A DNA stretch of 14,148 nt from 2-12-FULL-65-11 sp049679965 (GCA_049679965.1 JBAUGX010000102.1:1-14148), one strand, 5' to 3'. Shown: positions 6,446-13,770, counted from the stretch's first letter. Made by a program: numbers and translations. The notes: a model not told the origin generated them from the sequence alone.

Positions 6446-7357
6446 TTACCGTTGCTGGATCCCGTTCGGGAACGCCACGTCCCAGTGCTCCTGGATGAGG
6501 CCATCGTCCACGCGCACCATGTCGAAGCGGTAGAACACGGCCATCTTCGTCCTGTCGGTCGGGTCCATTTCCGTTCGCTGATCGAACTTCAGGTAGAAAT
6601 TGCCCGTGACGAGCTCGAGTGTCGGCGGCGTGACCCAGGCATCCTTGATGTCCAGCTTGGGACGCGTGCTGAAGTTCTTGATGAAGTTGTCGCGCCCGCC
6701 CGGCACGTTCATGTTGTGCTGCATGTAGCCGGGCGCCATGAACTGCATCGCCAGCTCCGTGTGGCCGTACTGCAGGATGTCCTTGAACTCCACCATCCCG
6801 AGCTTTAGCGTCTCCTGCTCCTTGGCCGATAGGTTCTTCGAGGAGTTGTAGACGCCGCCTCCCTGGCTCTTCGCCCCGAAGTCTCCCTGGACGCTCTTGT
6901 GCGCGCCGTCCCAGTGCTCGACGACCTTGCCGTCGGCGATGCGGAACAGATCGAGCGTGTTGTACTTGAAGATCTTGGCCGGCTCTTTCGGGTCGATGAC
7001 GAAGTTCGCCCACATCAGAAAGACGTACTCGTTCTTCGCAAACTGCACCTCGGGTGTGATGGCCCGCTGGGTGGTGTTCTGGAACAGCCGGGGCCTCGTG
7101 CGGAGCGCCTGCACGAACGCGTCGCGCCCCTCGGCGACGTTCGGGTTGCGCGAGATGAAGGTGGCGGGCATGTAGTGGGAGGCGATGTCGAGGTTGCCGC
7201 CCAGCATGATGTCGCGCCAGAAATCGTGGACGAGCTGCAGGTTGGCCCGCTCCGCCTGGTTCATGGCGTACGAGGTCTGCTGCGGAACCGGATACTGCGC
7301 CGACACGGACGCCGCACCGAGCACCACGAGGAGGGCTGCCATAAGTGAATTCTTCAT
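6446..7357 (-). CDS. Secreted protein with two tandem SnoaL/NTF2-like domains
   Basis: The 303-residue protein starts with a Sec signal peptide (MKNSLMAALLVVLGAASVSA) cleaved before QYP. Two homologous halves follow. The first has DIASHYMPATFISRNPNV then EGRDAFVQ, FKYNTLDLFRIADGK and VVEHWD. The second has ELAMQFMAPGYMQHNMNV, GGRDNFIK, MAVFYRFDMVRVDDG and IQEHWDV. This Asp/His/Trp pattern (a strand ending xEHWD) is that of SnoaL-like NTF2-fold proteins, cone-shaped pockets used by polyketide cyclases, isomerases and many binding proteins. The linker, with YNSSKNLSAKEQETLKLG, connects the two. The duplicated, exported form suggests a pseudo-dimeric single-chain pocket. The ligand is unknown. 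A GGAGAG site precedes the ATG and a perfect TATAAT lies 41 bp upstream. Confidence 0.88.
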   Translation of the reverse strand: MKNSLMAALLVVLGAASVSAQYPVPQQTSYAMNQAERANLQLVHDFWRDIMLGGNLDIASHYMPATFISRNPNVAEGRDAFVQALRTRPRLFQNTTQRAITPEVQFAKNEYVFLMWANFVIDPKEPAKIFKYNTLDLFRIADGKVVEHWDGAHKSVQGDFGAKSQGGGVYNSSKNLSAKEQETLKLGMVEFKDILQYGHTELAMQFMAPGYMQHNMNVPGGRDNFIKNFSTRPKLDIKDAWVTPPTLELVTGNFYLKFDQRTEMDPTDRTKMAVFYRFDMVRVDDGLIQEHWDVAFPNGIQQR

Positions 7358-7398
7358 GTCTCTCTCCGAAAGTCGGTCAAGCCTGCGGCCGACGCCGC

Positions 7399-7404
7399 AT
7401 TATA
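7399..7404 (-). promoter_or_regulatory. -10 box TATAAT for the SnoaL-like gene
   Basis: A perfect TATAAT on the minus strand, 41 bases before the ATG at 7357, giving a leader of about 35 bases. It lies in the 128-bp divergent gap before the zinc-ribbon gene. No consensus -35 is visible at the usual spacing. Confidence 0.6.
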
Positions 7405-7473
7405 GCCGTACGCCAACCGACGTCGGAACCAGCAGATAGGCAGGGCGCCCTCTCCGGCACAGAACGAGTGGGA

Positions 7474-7479
7474 TATTCT
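7474..7479 (+). promoter_or_regulatory. -10 box TATTCT placing the transcript start at the ATG
   Basis: TATTCT matches the consensus at four of six positions and ends six bases before the ATG at 7486. Transcription would start on or next to the A of the start codon. The absence of any ribosome-binding site supports a leaderless message. Confidence 0.45.
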
Positions 7480-7485
7480 TACGTG

Positions 7486-8406
7486 ATGCGACCAGTTCGC
7501 GTGGCAACAAGTGTCTTGGCTGTTGTGCTGCTCGGCATCTGGGGCTCCGCCGCTCAATCCCGGATAGTCCTCAGCAGCCTCGGCATCGATCTCTGGCCAG
7601 ACTACGATCGGCCAGGCGTGCTGGTGATCTACCATGCGACGATCGCGCCTGACGCGTCGCTGCCCGCCCGGCTGGAGTTTCGCATTCCAGCCGCGGCCGG
7701 ATTGCCGAGCGCGGTAGCCGAGAGGCCCGCCAACGGCCAGCTCATGACCCTCCCGTACGAGCGCACCGTCCAAGGGGAGACCGCGCGCATCGCGGTCACG
7801 ACGAGCCAGATGTTCGTGCAGCTCGAGTACTACGACGCCGCCATCACGCGCGACGGGGCCAGGCGTCGCTTCGCCTTCACCTGGCCGGGAGACTTCGAGG
7901 TCCGAGACCTCAGCATCTCATTGCAGCAGCCGCACCTGGCAGAGAACTTCACCACGGTTCCTGCCGCCACCACCGTTGCGGCGTCCGCCGACGGCCTGAT
8001 GTACCACACGCTGTCGCGCGCCGGAGTGACGGTGGGGACGATCGTCAAGGTCCAGGCGTCTTACGAGAAAGCATCCGAGCAGCTCAGCGTCGCGACCATC
8101 GCGCCGGTGGCAGCCCCCACACCGGCTCCGGCGGCGGCTCCAGCAAACGCCGCGACCTCCAACAATTCGACGATGCTCATCGTGATGGAGGCGATGCTGG
8201 TGTGTGCTGCGGCCGTCATCATCGGCTGGATGATCCAAACCCAGCGGCGGGCCAGATCCGCGCCGCGATCGACTCCCCCTACCCACGCTGCGAGTACGGA
8301 TGCGCGCGGCGGGAAGGCCACCCGATTTTGTACGCAGTGCGGCGCCGGCGTCGAGGGTGGCGATCGCTTCTGCCAACGCTGTGGCGCCGCGCTGAAAGCG
8401 TCTTGA
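7486..8406 (+). CDS. Single-span envelope protein with cytoplasmic zinc ribbon
   Basis: The frame is open from 7345, but the ATG at 7486 gives a clean signal sequence or anchor (MRPVRVATSVLAVVLLGIWG) and 306 residues. Residues of about 25-205 form a beta-rich extracytoplasmic domain with no motif I know. A Pro/Ala linker follows (PVAAPTPAPAAAPANAA), then a transmembrane helix (MLIVMEAMLVCAAAVIIGWMI), a basic stretch (QTQRRARS) consistent with the cytoplasmic side, and a C-terminal zinc ribbon with Cys282, Cys285, Cys296 and Cys299 (CTQCGAG...CQRCGAAL). The layout would join an outside sensing or binding domain to a small cytoplasmic zinc module. Its stop overlaps the proposed recQ start. Function unknown. 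Confidence 0.82.
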   Translation: MRPVRVATSVLAVVLLGIWGSAAQSRIVLSSLGIDLWPDYDRPGVLVIYHATIAPDASLPARLEFRIPAAAGLPSAVAERPANGQLMTLPYERTVQGETARIAVTTSQMFVQLEYYDAAITRDGARRRFAFTWPGDFEVRDLSISLQQPHLAENFTTVPAATTVAASADGLMYHTLSRAGVTVGTIVKVQASYEKASEQLSVATIAPVAAPTPAPAAAPANAATSNNSTMLIVMEAMLVCAAAVIIGWMIQTQRRARSAPRSTPPTHAASTDARGGKATRFCTQCGAGVEGGDRFCQRCGAALKAS

Positions 8407-10235
8407 CACCGCTTGAAGACGCCATCGCCCGCTACTGGGGCTACACGTCCTTCCGCCCGTTCCAGCGCGAGGCGATGGACGCGGTCCTCGCCGCCCGCGA
8501 TTCCCTCGTCGTCCTGCCGACCGGCGGCGGCAAGTCGCTCTGCTTCCAGGCGCCCGCCCTCGTTCGACCCGGACTCGCGGTCGTCGTCTCCCCGCTCATC
8601 TCGCTGATGAAGGATCAGGTGGACACGCTCGTCGGCAACGGCGTGCCGGCCGCGCTCTACAACAGCTCGCTCGCCGGCGACGAGAAAGCCGCGGTCGTGG
8701 CGGGCATGCGCCAGGGGCGCTACCGCCTGCTCTATGTCTCCCCCGAGCGGCTGGTGGGCGAAGGCGGCGACGGCTTCCTGTCGCTGTTGTCGTCCTGCCA
8801 GGTCAGCTTCGTCGCCGTGGACGAAGCACACTGCATCAGCCAGTGGGGACACGACTTTCGGCCGGAGTACCGCCAGCTCGGACGCCTGCGCGAGCTGCTG
8901 CCTGGCGTGAGCGTCCACGCCTACACGGCCACGGCCACCTCGCGCGTCCGGCAGGACATCGCCGCCCAGCTCGCGCTCCAGAATCCGATCGAGTTTGTCG
9001 GCTCCTTCGACCGGCCGAACCTGCTCTACCGCGTGCTGCCGCGAGCGGTCCTCAAACGCCAACTGCTCGACGTGCTCGACCGCCATCGCCGCGAGGCAGG
9101 CATCATTTACTGTACGTCGCGCCGCGAGGTCGATGCACTGGCCGCCTGGCTCACCAAGCTCGGCACGCCGGCCCTGCCCTATCACGCGGGCCTCTCGGAC
9201 ACGGAACGCAGCCGCAACCAGGACGCGTTCTTGAGCGAGCGCGCCGACGTCATCGTCGCCACGGTGGCCTTCGGCATGGGGATTGACCGATCGGATGTGC
9301 GGTTTGTCGTGCACGCCGGCGCTCCGCGGTCGCTCGAGCACTACCAGCAGGAGTCTGGACGAGCAGGCCGTGATGGTCTCGAGGCCGAGTGCGTGCTGAT
9401 CTCCTCAGCGGCCGACTTCATGCGCTGGCGCGTGATGCTCGAGCAGAGCGGCGAGTTCTCCGCGGCCACCCAGGCGCTGCTCCGGCAGATGGAGCGGTAT
9501 GCGACGGGTGTCGGCTGCCGGCATCGGCATCTCGCCGAGTATTTCGGTGACACGTATCCGATCGAGAAGACCCGCACGAACGCCGGCTGCGCGGCCTGCG
9601 ACTATTGCCTCGACGAGCTCGAGGCAGCGGCCGCACCGGTCGAGCTCGCGCGCAAGATTCTCTCGTGCGTCGCCCGGGTCGGCCAGCGGTTCGGCGCAAC
9701 ACACGTGGCGAGCGTGCTGCGCGGGCACGGCTCGGACCTGGTGGTCGGCAGGGGCCACGACAAGCTGAGCACGTTCGGCCTGCTGCCGCACGCGTCAGTG
9801 ATTGAAGTGCGCGGGTACATCGAGCAGCTCATCGGGCTGGGGTTCCTGCAGCAGACCGGCGACCAGTACCCGGTGCTCGGCCTGACGCCCAAGGGCCTCG
9901 AACTGCTCAAGGACGCCCTGAGCTACCCCGACCTGCCGCTCGCACGACAGCGGCCCGTCAGCAAGGCCGCCCCGCGCGCCAAGTCGCGCGCCGAGGCCGA
10001 ATCGTGGCAGGACGTCGATCGATCGCTCTTCGATCGGCTTCGCGCGCTGCGGCTCGAGATCGCGCGGTCGCGCGGCGTGCCGCCGTACGTGATCTTCCAC
10101 GACGCCACGCTTCGCGAGATGGCCCGGCTCCGGCCCAAGTCGTTCAGCGCGCTGCTGGCCGTCAAGGGTGTCGGCACGCGCAAGGCCGACGATCTCGGCG
10201 AGATGTTCATCAACGCGATCCGCAGCCATCCCTAG
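8403..10235 (+). CDS. recQ: ATP-dependent DNA helicase RecQ
   Basis: A superfamily 2 helicase that unwinds DNA 3' to 5' in recombination and repair. The N-terminal motif 0 is YWGYTSFRPFQ. Walker A is TGGGKS (Thr40-Ser45), the DEAH box is residues 140-143 followed by the RecQ hallmark CISQWGHDFRPEY, motif III is YTATAT, motif V is AFGMGID and motif VI is QESGRAGRDG (316-325). The zinc site has Cys372, Cys396, Cys399 and Cys402. An RQC winged-helix region follows, with an HRDC domain at about residues 535-610 (LFDRLRALRLEIARSRG). No ATG fits: the only upstream ATG (8202) adds 67 residues inside the previous gene. TTG at 8403 gives 610 residues, the usual RecQ length, and overlaps the upstream TGA (TTGA), implying coupled translation. 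Confidence 0.95.
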   Translation: MTPLEDAIARYWGYTSFRPFQREAMDAVLAARDSLVVLPTGGGKSLCFQAPALVRPGLAVVVSPLISLMKDQVDTLVGNGVPAALYNSSLAGDEKAAVVAGMRQGRYRLLYVSPERLVGEGGDGFLSLLSSCQVSFVAVDEAHCISQWGHDFRPEYRQLGRLRELLPGVSVHAYTATATSRVRQDIAAQLALQNPIEFVGSFDRPNLLYRVLPRAVLKRQLLDVLDRHRREAGIIYCTSRREVDALAAWLTKLGTPALPYHAGLSDTERSRNQDAFLSERADVIVATVAFGMGIDRSDVRFVVHAGAPRSLEHYQQESGRAGRDGLEAECVLISSAADFMRWRVMLEQSGEFSAATQALLRQMERYATGVGCRHRHLAEYFGDTYPIEKTRTNAGCAACDYCLDELEAAAAPVELARKILSCVARVGQRFGATHVASVLRGHGSDLVVGRGHDKLSTFGLLPHASVIEVRGYIEQLIGLGFLQQTGDQYPVLGLTPKGLELLKDALSYPDLPLARQRPVSKAAPRAKSRAEAESWQDVDRSLFDRLRALRLEIARSRGVPPYVIFHDATLREMARLRPKSFSALLAVKGVGTRKADDLGEMFINAIRSHP

Positions 10236-10249
10236 CTCGCTTCTCAACT

Positions 10250-10508
10250 TGCGCAGGGGTCGTGCTGGCCGGCCGCGACCGGGTCGCTCGCCGGGAAGTC
10301 AGGCCTCCGCTCGTGCGCTGTCGGTCCCGCGTTGACTACCAGCTGATTCAACCTGCATCCGCATTGCGCATGCATTGACAAAGCTCATTCGAGCACCACG
10401 GATCACAGGGACCGTAGTCGACGCGAGGAATCGCTTCGGCCCGACTTCCGGTCACGGGAGAATCGGCTCGCTCTCACGGCCGCGGCCAGCCAGCACGACC
10501 CCTGCGCA
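10250..10508. repeat. Inverted repeat with 32-bp arms, possible MITE-like element
   Basis: The left arm (10250-10281) opens TGCGCAGGGGTCGTGCTGGC. The right arm (10477-10508) is its reverse complement with two mismatches in 32. Weaker inverted similarity continues inward: CCGGGAAGTCAGGCC near 10290-10304 against GGCCCGACTTCCGGT near 10438-10452, and CGCGTTGACTAC at 10329-10340 against its near complement GTAGTCGACGCG at 10414-10425. The unit is 259 bp, starts TG and ends CA, and contains no transposase frame. No target duplication is obvious at the flanks. It may be a degenerate non-autonomous mobile element, or two inverted copies of a dispersed repeat. Confidence 0.7.
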
Positions 10509-10530
10509 TGGCAGCCTGCGGCGTGCCAGT

Positions 10531-10621
10531 GCCGCCGAAGGGATCGCGTCGAGCACACTGCCGAAGGCGGCGTTTCCCATGCGAGCTGTCCACGGACCGC
10601 GGACGTGATCCCTTCGACGGC
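10531..10621. repeat. Second inverted repeat just upstream of the ABC-F promoter
   Basis: Arms at 10531-10550 (GCCGCCGAAGGGATCGCGTC) and 10602-10621 (GACGTGATCCCTTCGACGGC) pair at 18 of 20 positions with a 51-base spacer, and weaker similarity extends outward to about 10519 and 10634. The right arm ends about 30 bases before the TATAAT at 10652, so it could be an operator, a repeat remnant, or the edge of the neighbouring element. Confidence 0.6.
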
Positions 10622-10651
10622 TGTGCCGGACGCCGATGTCCTGCCGCGCGG

Positions 10652-10657
10652 TATAAT
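10652..10657 (+). promoter_or_regulatory. -10 box TATAAT for the ABC-F gene
   Basis: A perfect TATAAT in GC-rich surroundings, 46 bases before the ATG at 10704. The expected leader of about 40 bases is T-rich and has only a weak CAGG near 10691 as a ribosome-binding site. No consensus -35 is seen. Confidence 0.6.
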
Positions 10658-10703
10658 TACGAGTTCCTCTCGTCACCTTTTTCGTCACGTCAGGTTTTCA
10701 TCC

Positions 10704-12302
10704 ATGATTGCCGTTCAAGACGTCTCCATGCGGTTTGCGTCGAAGGTGCTCTTCGACGAGGTCACGACCACGTTTTCCGCCGGCCGGCGCTACGGGCTCA
10801 CCGGCCCCAACGGCGCGGGCAAATCCACGTTCATGCGCCTGCTCTCCGGCGACATCCTGCCTCAGAAAGGCACCGTCACCACGCCGGCCAAGCTGGGTGT
10901 CCTGCGCCAGGACCAGTTCGCCTTCGACAAATTCCGCGTGATCGACACGGTCATCATGGGCAACGCGCGCTTGTGGAGCGCGCTCGAGGAGCGCGAACGC
11001 CTCTACGCCAAGGCGTCCCTGACCGACGCCGACGGCATGCGCCTGGGCGAGCTCGAAGGCATTGTCGGAGACGAGGACGGGTATACGGCGGAGAGCGATG
11101 CCGCCATTCTGCTGCAGGGGCTGGACATCCCCGACCGTCTGCACGAGCGGACGATGGTGGAGCTGCAGGGCGGCCAGAAGGTCCGCGTGCTGCTGGCCCA
11201 GGCCCTCTTCGGCGGGCCGCAGGCGCTGCTGCTCGACGAGCCCACGAACCATCTCGACCTCGACTCGATCCACTGGCTGCGCGAGTTTCTCCTCCGCTAC
11301 TCCGGCACGCTCATCGTCATCTCGCACGACCGGCACTTCCTGAACGGCGTCTGCACGCACATCGCCGACATCGACTACCAGACGATCATCACCTACACGG
11401 GCGGCTACGACGACATGGTGGTGGCGAAGACGCAGATCCGCTCGCAACTGGAAGCCGACATCACGCAGCGCGAGAAGAAGATCGCGCAGCTCAATGACTT
11501 CATCGCGCGCTTTTCGGCCGGCACCCGCGCCAGCCAGGTCGCGTCGCGCCGGAAGGAAGTGGAACGGCTGCAGACCAACGAGCTCGCGCGGTCGAACATC
11601 CAGCGGCCGTACATCAAGTTCACGGCCAACCGGCCGTCGGGCCGCGTTGCCCTCGAATGCACGGGCGTTTCGAAGGCCCACCATGGCACGCCGGTCGTCT
11701 CGAACTTCAGCGCCATGGTCAACCGCGGCGAGAAGATCGTGCTCGTCGGCCGCAACGGACTCGGCAAGACCACACTGATCAGGGCACTGCTCGCCGATGC
11801 GCCGGGCGTCAGCGCCACGCCGGCCGACATCGACCAGGGCACCGTCCGCTGGGGCCACGAAGTGTCGGTGGGCTATTTCGCGCAGGATCATACGGGCGCG
11901 ATCGCGCACGGGTTGACCGCCGTCGAGTGGCTGCACGGCTTCGACCCGCTCGCCTCGCGGCAGGACATCCACGGGCTGCTCGGCCAGATGCTCTTCAGCG
12001 GCGAGGACGGCCTCAAGCCGACCGCCGCGCTCTCTGGCGGCGAAACGGCGCGGCTGCTCTTCTGCCGGATCATGCTCCAGAAACCCAACGTGCTCGTGCT
12101 CGACGAGCCGACCAACCATCTGGACCTCGAGTCGATCAATGCGCTCAACGTCGCCCTGCAGAAGTTCGACGGCACGGTGCTCATCGTGACGCACGACGAA
12201 GACGTGATGGAAGAGGTCGGCAGCCGCGTTTGGCACTTCGAACCCGGCGTGATCCGCGACTTCAAGGGCTCGTACGAAGAGTACGTCTCGTCGGTCGCCT
12301 GA
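10704..12302 (+). CDS. ybiT: ABC-F family ATPase, YbiT subgroup
   Basis: The 532-residue protein has two ATPase domains and no membrane segment, as in ABC-F proteins that bind the ribosome E site and modulate translation. The first domain has Walker A GPNGAGKST (34-42), signature LQGGQ (154-158) and Walker B LLLDEPTNHLDLD (Asp178, Glu179). The second has GRNGLGKTT (349-357), LSGGE (443-447) and VLVLDEPTNHLD (Asp467, Glu468). Between them is a basic helical linker (AQLNDFIARFSAGTRASQVA). Wording such as LRQDQFAFDKFRVIDTVIMG, SHDRHFLNGVCTHIADIDY and GYFAQDH is that of YbiT rather than EttA or Uup. The start is the ATG at 10704; an upstream ATG at 10605 would add 33 unconserved residues and precede the promoter. 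The first signature has Gln where Ser is usual. Confidence 0.93.
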   Translation: MIAVQDVSMRFASKVLFDEVTTTFSAGRRYGLTGPNGAGKSTFMRLLSGDILPQKGTVTTPAKLGVLRQDQFAFDKFRVIDTVIMGNARLWSALEERERLYAKASLTDADGMRLGELEGIVGDEDGYTAESDAAILLQGLDIPDRLHERTMVELQGGQKVRVLLAQALFGGPQALLLDEPTNHLDLDSIHWLREFLLRYSGTLIVISHDRHFLNGVCTHIADIDYQTIITYTGGYDDMVVAKTQIRSQLEADITQREKKIAQLNDFIARFSAGTRASQVASRRKEVERLQTNELARSNIQRPYIKFTANRPSGRVALECTGVSKAHHGTPVVSNFSAMVNRGEKIVLVGRNGLGKTTLIRALLADAPGVSATPADIDQGTVRWGHEVSVGYFAQDHTGAIAHGLTAVEWLHGFDPLASRQDIHGLLGQMLFSGEDGLKPTAALSGGETARLLFCRIMLQKPNVLVLDEPTNHLDLESINALNVALQKFDGTVLIVTHDEDVMEEVGSRVWHFEPGVIRDFKGSYEEYVSSVA

Positions 12303-12380
12303 CCCTCATTGCGCCGTCGTGCGATCCCGGCCGCCGCCCGCCGGCACGAGCGCTGGGACAACACATCGCGCCTCCTGAGG

Positions 12381-12386
12381 TATGCT
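12381..12386 (+). promoter_or_regulatory. -10 box TATGCT for the CotH-like gene
   Basis: TATGCT matches the consensus at four of six positions and ends 12 bases before the ATG at 12399. The predicted leader is only about 5-6 bases and has no ribosome-binding site, so the message would be leaderless or nearly so. Confidence 0.4.
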
Positions 12387-12398
12387 GGCGCACACCCC

Positions 12399-13748
12399 AT
12401 GCGCTGGCGCGCCCTTTGTGCCGTCGTCGCTGCCCTCGCGGCGCTTTCGCCGCTGATGGCCCAAGACCCCTCCCGGCCATCCCAGGCGCCGTCGATCGAC
12501 TCGAAAGACTTTCGAGACGCTGATTTCTTCCAGCAGACCCGGATCTGGCGCGTGCAGCTCACCTTCACCGCCGACGAGTGGCGCGCGATGCAGCCGCGCG
12601 GCGGCACGGCGAGCGGGTTCGGGATCGGCTTCGGCGGCGGGCTGCAGGGCGCCGAAGGGTCGCGCAACGGCGTGGCTGCCAGACAAGGCATCGTCTTCGA
12701 CTACGTGCATGCCGATCTCGCCATCGACGGACGGGCGTTTCCCGATGTCGGCGTCCGCTTCAAGGGCAACGGTTCGTACCTGCGCGCGCGCGGCACGAAC
12801 AAGTTCTCGCTGAAGGTCGATCTGAACAAGTACCGTTCGGGCCAGAAGCTGGCCGGGTTGTCGACCATCAACCTGCAGAACAACATCACCGACATCAGCT
12901 GGATGAACGAGGTGCTGGCGTACCAGCTGTATCGCGATGCGGGCGTGCCCGCGCCCCGCTCGTCCTACGCGCGCGTGTATGTGACCGTCCCCGGCCAGTA
13001 CGCCGACTCGTATTTCGGCTTGTACTCGATTTCCGAGAACGTCGACACCAACTTCGCGGAGGATCGCTTCGCGACCAGAAAGGGCGCGATTCTCAAGCCC
13101 TCGACGCGCGCGCCGTTCACCGACCTGGGCGCCGCCTGGCCGAGTTACAACCAGACCTACGATCCAAAGACGACGCTCTCTGAGGCGGAGCAACGGCGGA
13201 TTATCGAGTTCTGCCAGTTCGTCAGCCACGCGAGCGATGAAGACTTCGCGGCGAAAGTGGGCGAGTACGTCGATCTGGACGAATTCGCGCGCTACTTCGC
13301 CGTGCTCGTGTGGATTGCGAATCCCGACAGCCTGCTGCAGATCGGCCAGAACTACTACGTCTACCTGCATCCCGACACGCGCAAGCTGATGTTCATCCCG
13401 TGGGATCAGGACGCCTCGTTCGGCAACTTCCGGATGGGCGGCGGATTCGAGTCTCGGACGATTTTCTATCCGTGGTCCACGGTCAATCCCATGCTGGAGC
13501 GGATCTACAAAGTGGACGCGTTTCGGACTTCGTATCTCGACTACATGGCCGAGTTCACCAACACGATCTTCCGGCCCGAGCGTTTCGCGGCGCAGATGGC
13601 AGCCATCGCGCCCGTGCTGCGCCCTGCCGTGGAGGAAGAAGGCGCGATGCGGCTGCCGGGATTTGACGCCGTCGCGAGCGGCTCGTCGGGCATTCTGCCG
13701 TTTGCGAAGGCGCGGGCGGCATTTGTCGCCTCACAGCTGGTCAAGTAG
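12399..13748 (+). CDS. Secreted CotH-family protein kinase-like protein
   Basis: The frame is open from 12309, but the ATG at 12399 gives a clean signal peptide (MRWRALCAVVAALAALSPLMAQ) and a 449-residue product. CotH-family features appear in order: a beta region with GVRFKGNGSYLRARGTNKFS (about 115-135) and the KFSLKVDLNKY strand; INLQNN...WMNEVLAYQLYRDAGVPAPRSSYARV; GLYSISENVDTNFAEDRF; and the metal-binding loop IPWDQDASFGNF (Asp336 and Asp338). CotH proteins have an atypical kinase fold. Bacillus CotH phosphorylates spore-coat proteins, while many homologues in other phyla are secreted with unknown targets. The key loop is intact, so activity is plausible. It follows the ABC-F gene by 96 bp with its own candidate promoter. 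Confidence 0.9.
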   Translation: MRWRALCAVVAALAALSPLMAQDPSRPSQAPSIDSKDFRDADFFQQTRIWRVQLTFTADEWRAMQPRGGTASGFGIGFGGGLQGAEGSRNGVAARQGIVFDYVHADLAIDGRAFPDVGVRFKGNGSYLRARGTNKFSLKVDLNKYRSGQKLAGLSTINLQNNITDISWMNEVLAYQLYRDAGVPAPRSSYARVYVTVPGQYADSYFGLYSISENVDTNFAEDRFATRKGAILKPSTRAPFTDLGAAWPSYNQTYDPKTTLSEAEQRRIIEFCQFVSHASDEDFAAKVGEYVDLDEFARYFAVLVWIANPDSLLQIGQNYYVYLHPDTRKLMFIPWDQDASFGNFRMGGGFESRTIFYPWSTVNPMLERIYKVDAFRTSYLDYMAEFTNTIFRPERFAAQMAAIAPVLRPAVEEEGAMRLPGFDAVASGSSGILPFAKARAAFVASQLVK

Positions 13749-13770
13749 GATGACAGGAACGTTTTCAGGA

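Larger units (their letters stand above)
10236..10703. other. 468-bp gene-free region with inverted repeats
   Basis: No coding frame here has a ribosome-binding site, sensible composition or a recognisable protein. The region holds two inverted-repeat pairs (10250-10281 with 10477-10508, and 10531-10550 with 10602-10621), a short hairpin (TGGCA 10509-10513 with TGCCA 10524-10528) and, at the right end, a TATAAT promoter for the ABC-F gene. It is far longer than any other gap in this tightly packed window. Confidence 0.75.

Noticed and set aside
8202..8402. N-terminal extension of RecQ to the ATG at 8202
   Set aside because: It lies entirely inside the zinc-ribbon gene in another frame, is unlike any RecQ N terminus and gives an overlong protein; TTG at 8403 gives the normal length.
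8061..9341. 426-codon minus-strand open frame opposite the zinc-ribbon gene and recQ
   Set aside because: The plus strand encodes RecQ with all motifs; the antisense product shows no domain.
10250..10281. The 32-bp arms as an intrinsic terminator of recQ
   Set aside because: The arms are separated by 195 bases and no T-run follows, so they do not make a terminator hairpin.
10345..10353. GATTCAACC, resembling a tRNA T-loop
   Set aside because: The flanking bases do not form a T stem, and no acceptor stem or anticodon arm can be drawn around it.
10375..10608. Short plus-strand frame of 77 codons in the recQ to ABC-F gap
   Set aside because: It has a TTG start without a ribosome-binding site, crosses the inverted repeat arm and encodes a low-complexity Arg/Ala/Pro sequence.
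10605..10703. 33-residue N-terminal extension of the ABC-F protein
   Set aside because: It would begin before the TATAAT at 10652 and adds non-conserved residues; ATG at 10704 gives the standard start.
10698..12236. 512-codon minus-strand open frame opposite the ABC-F gene
   Set aside because: An exact shadow of a conserved ABC-F protein, with no recognisable motif of its own.
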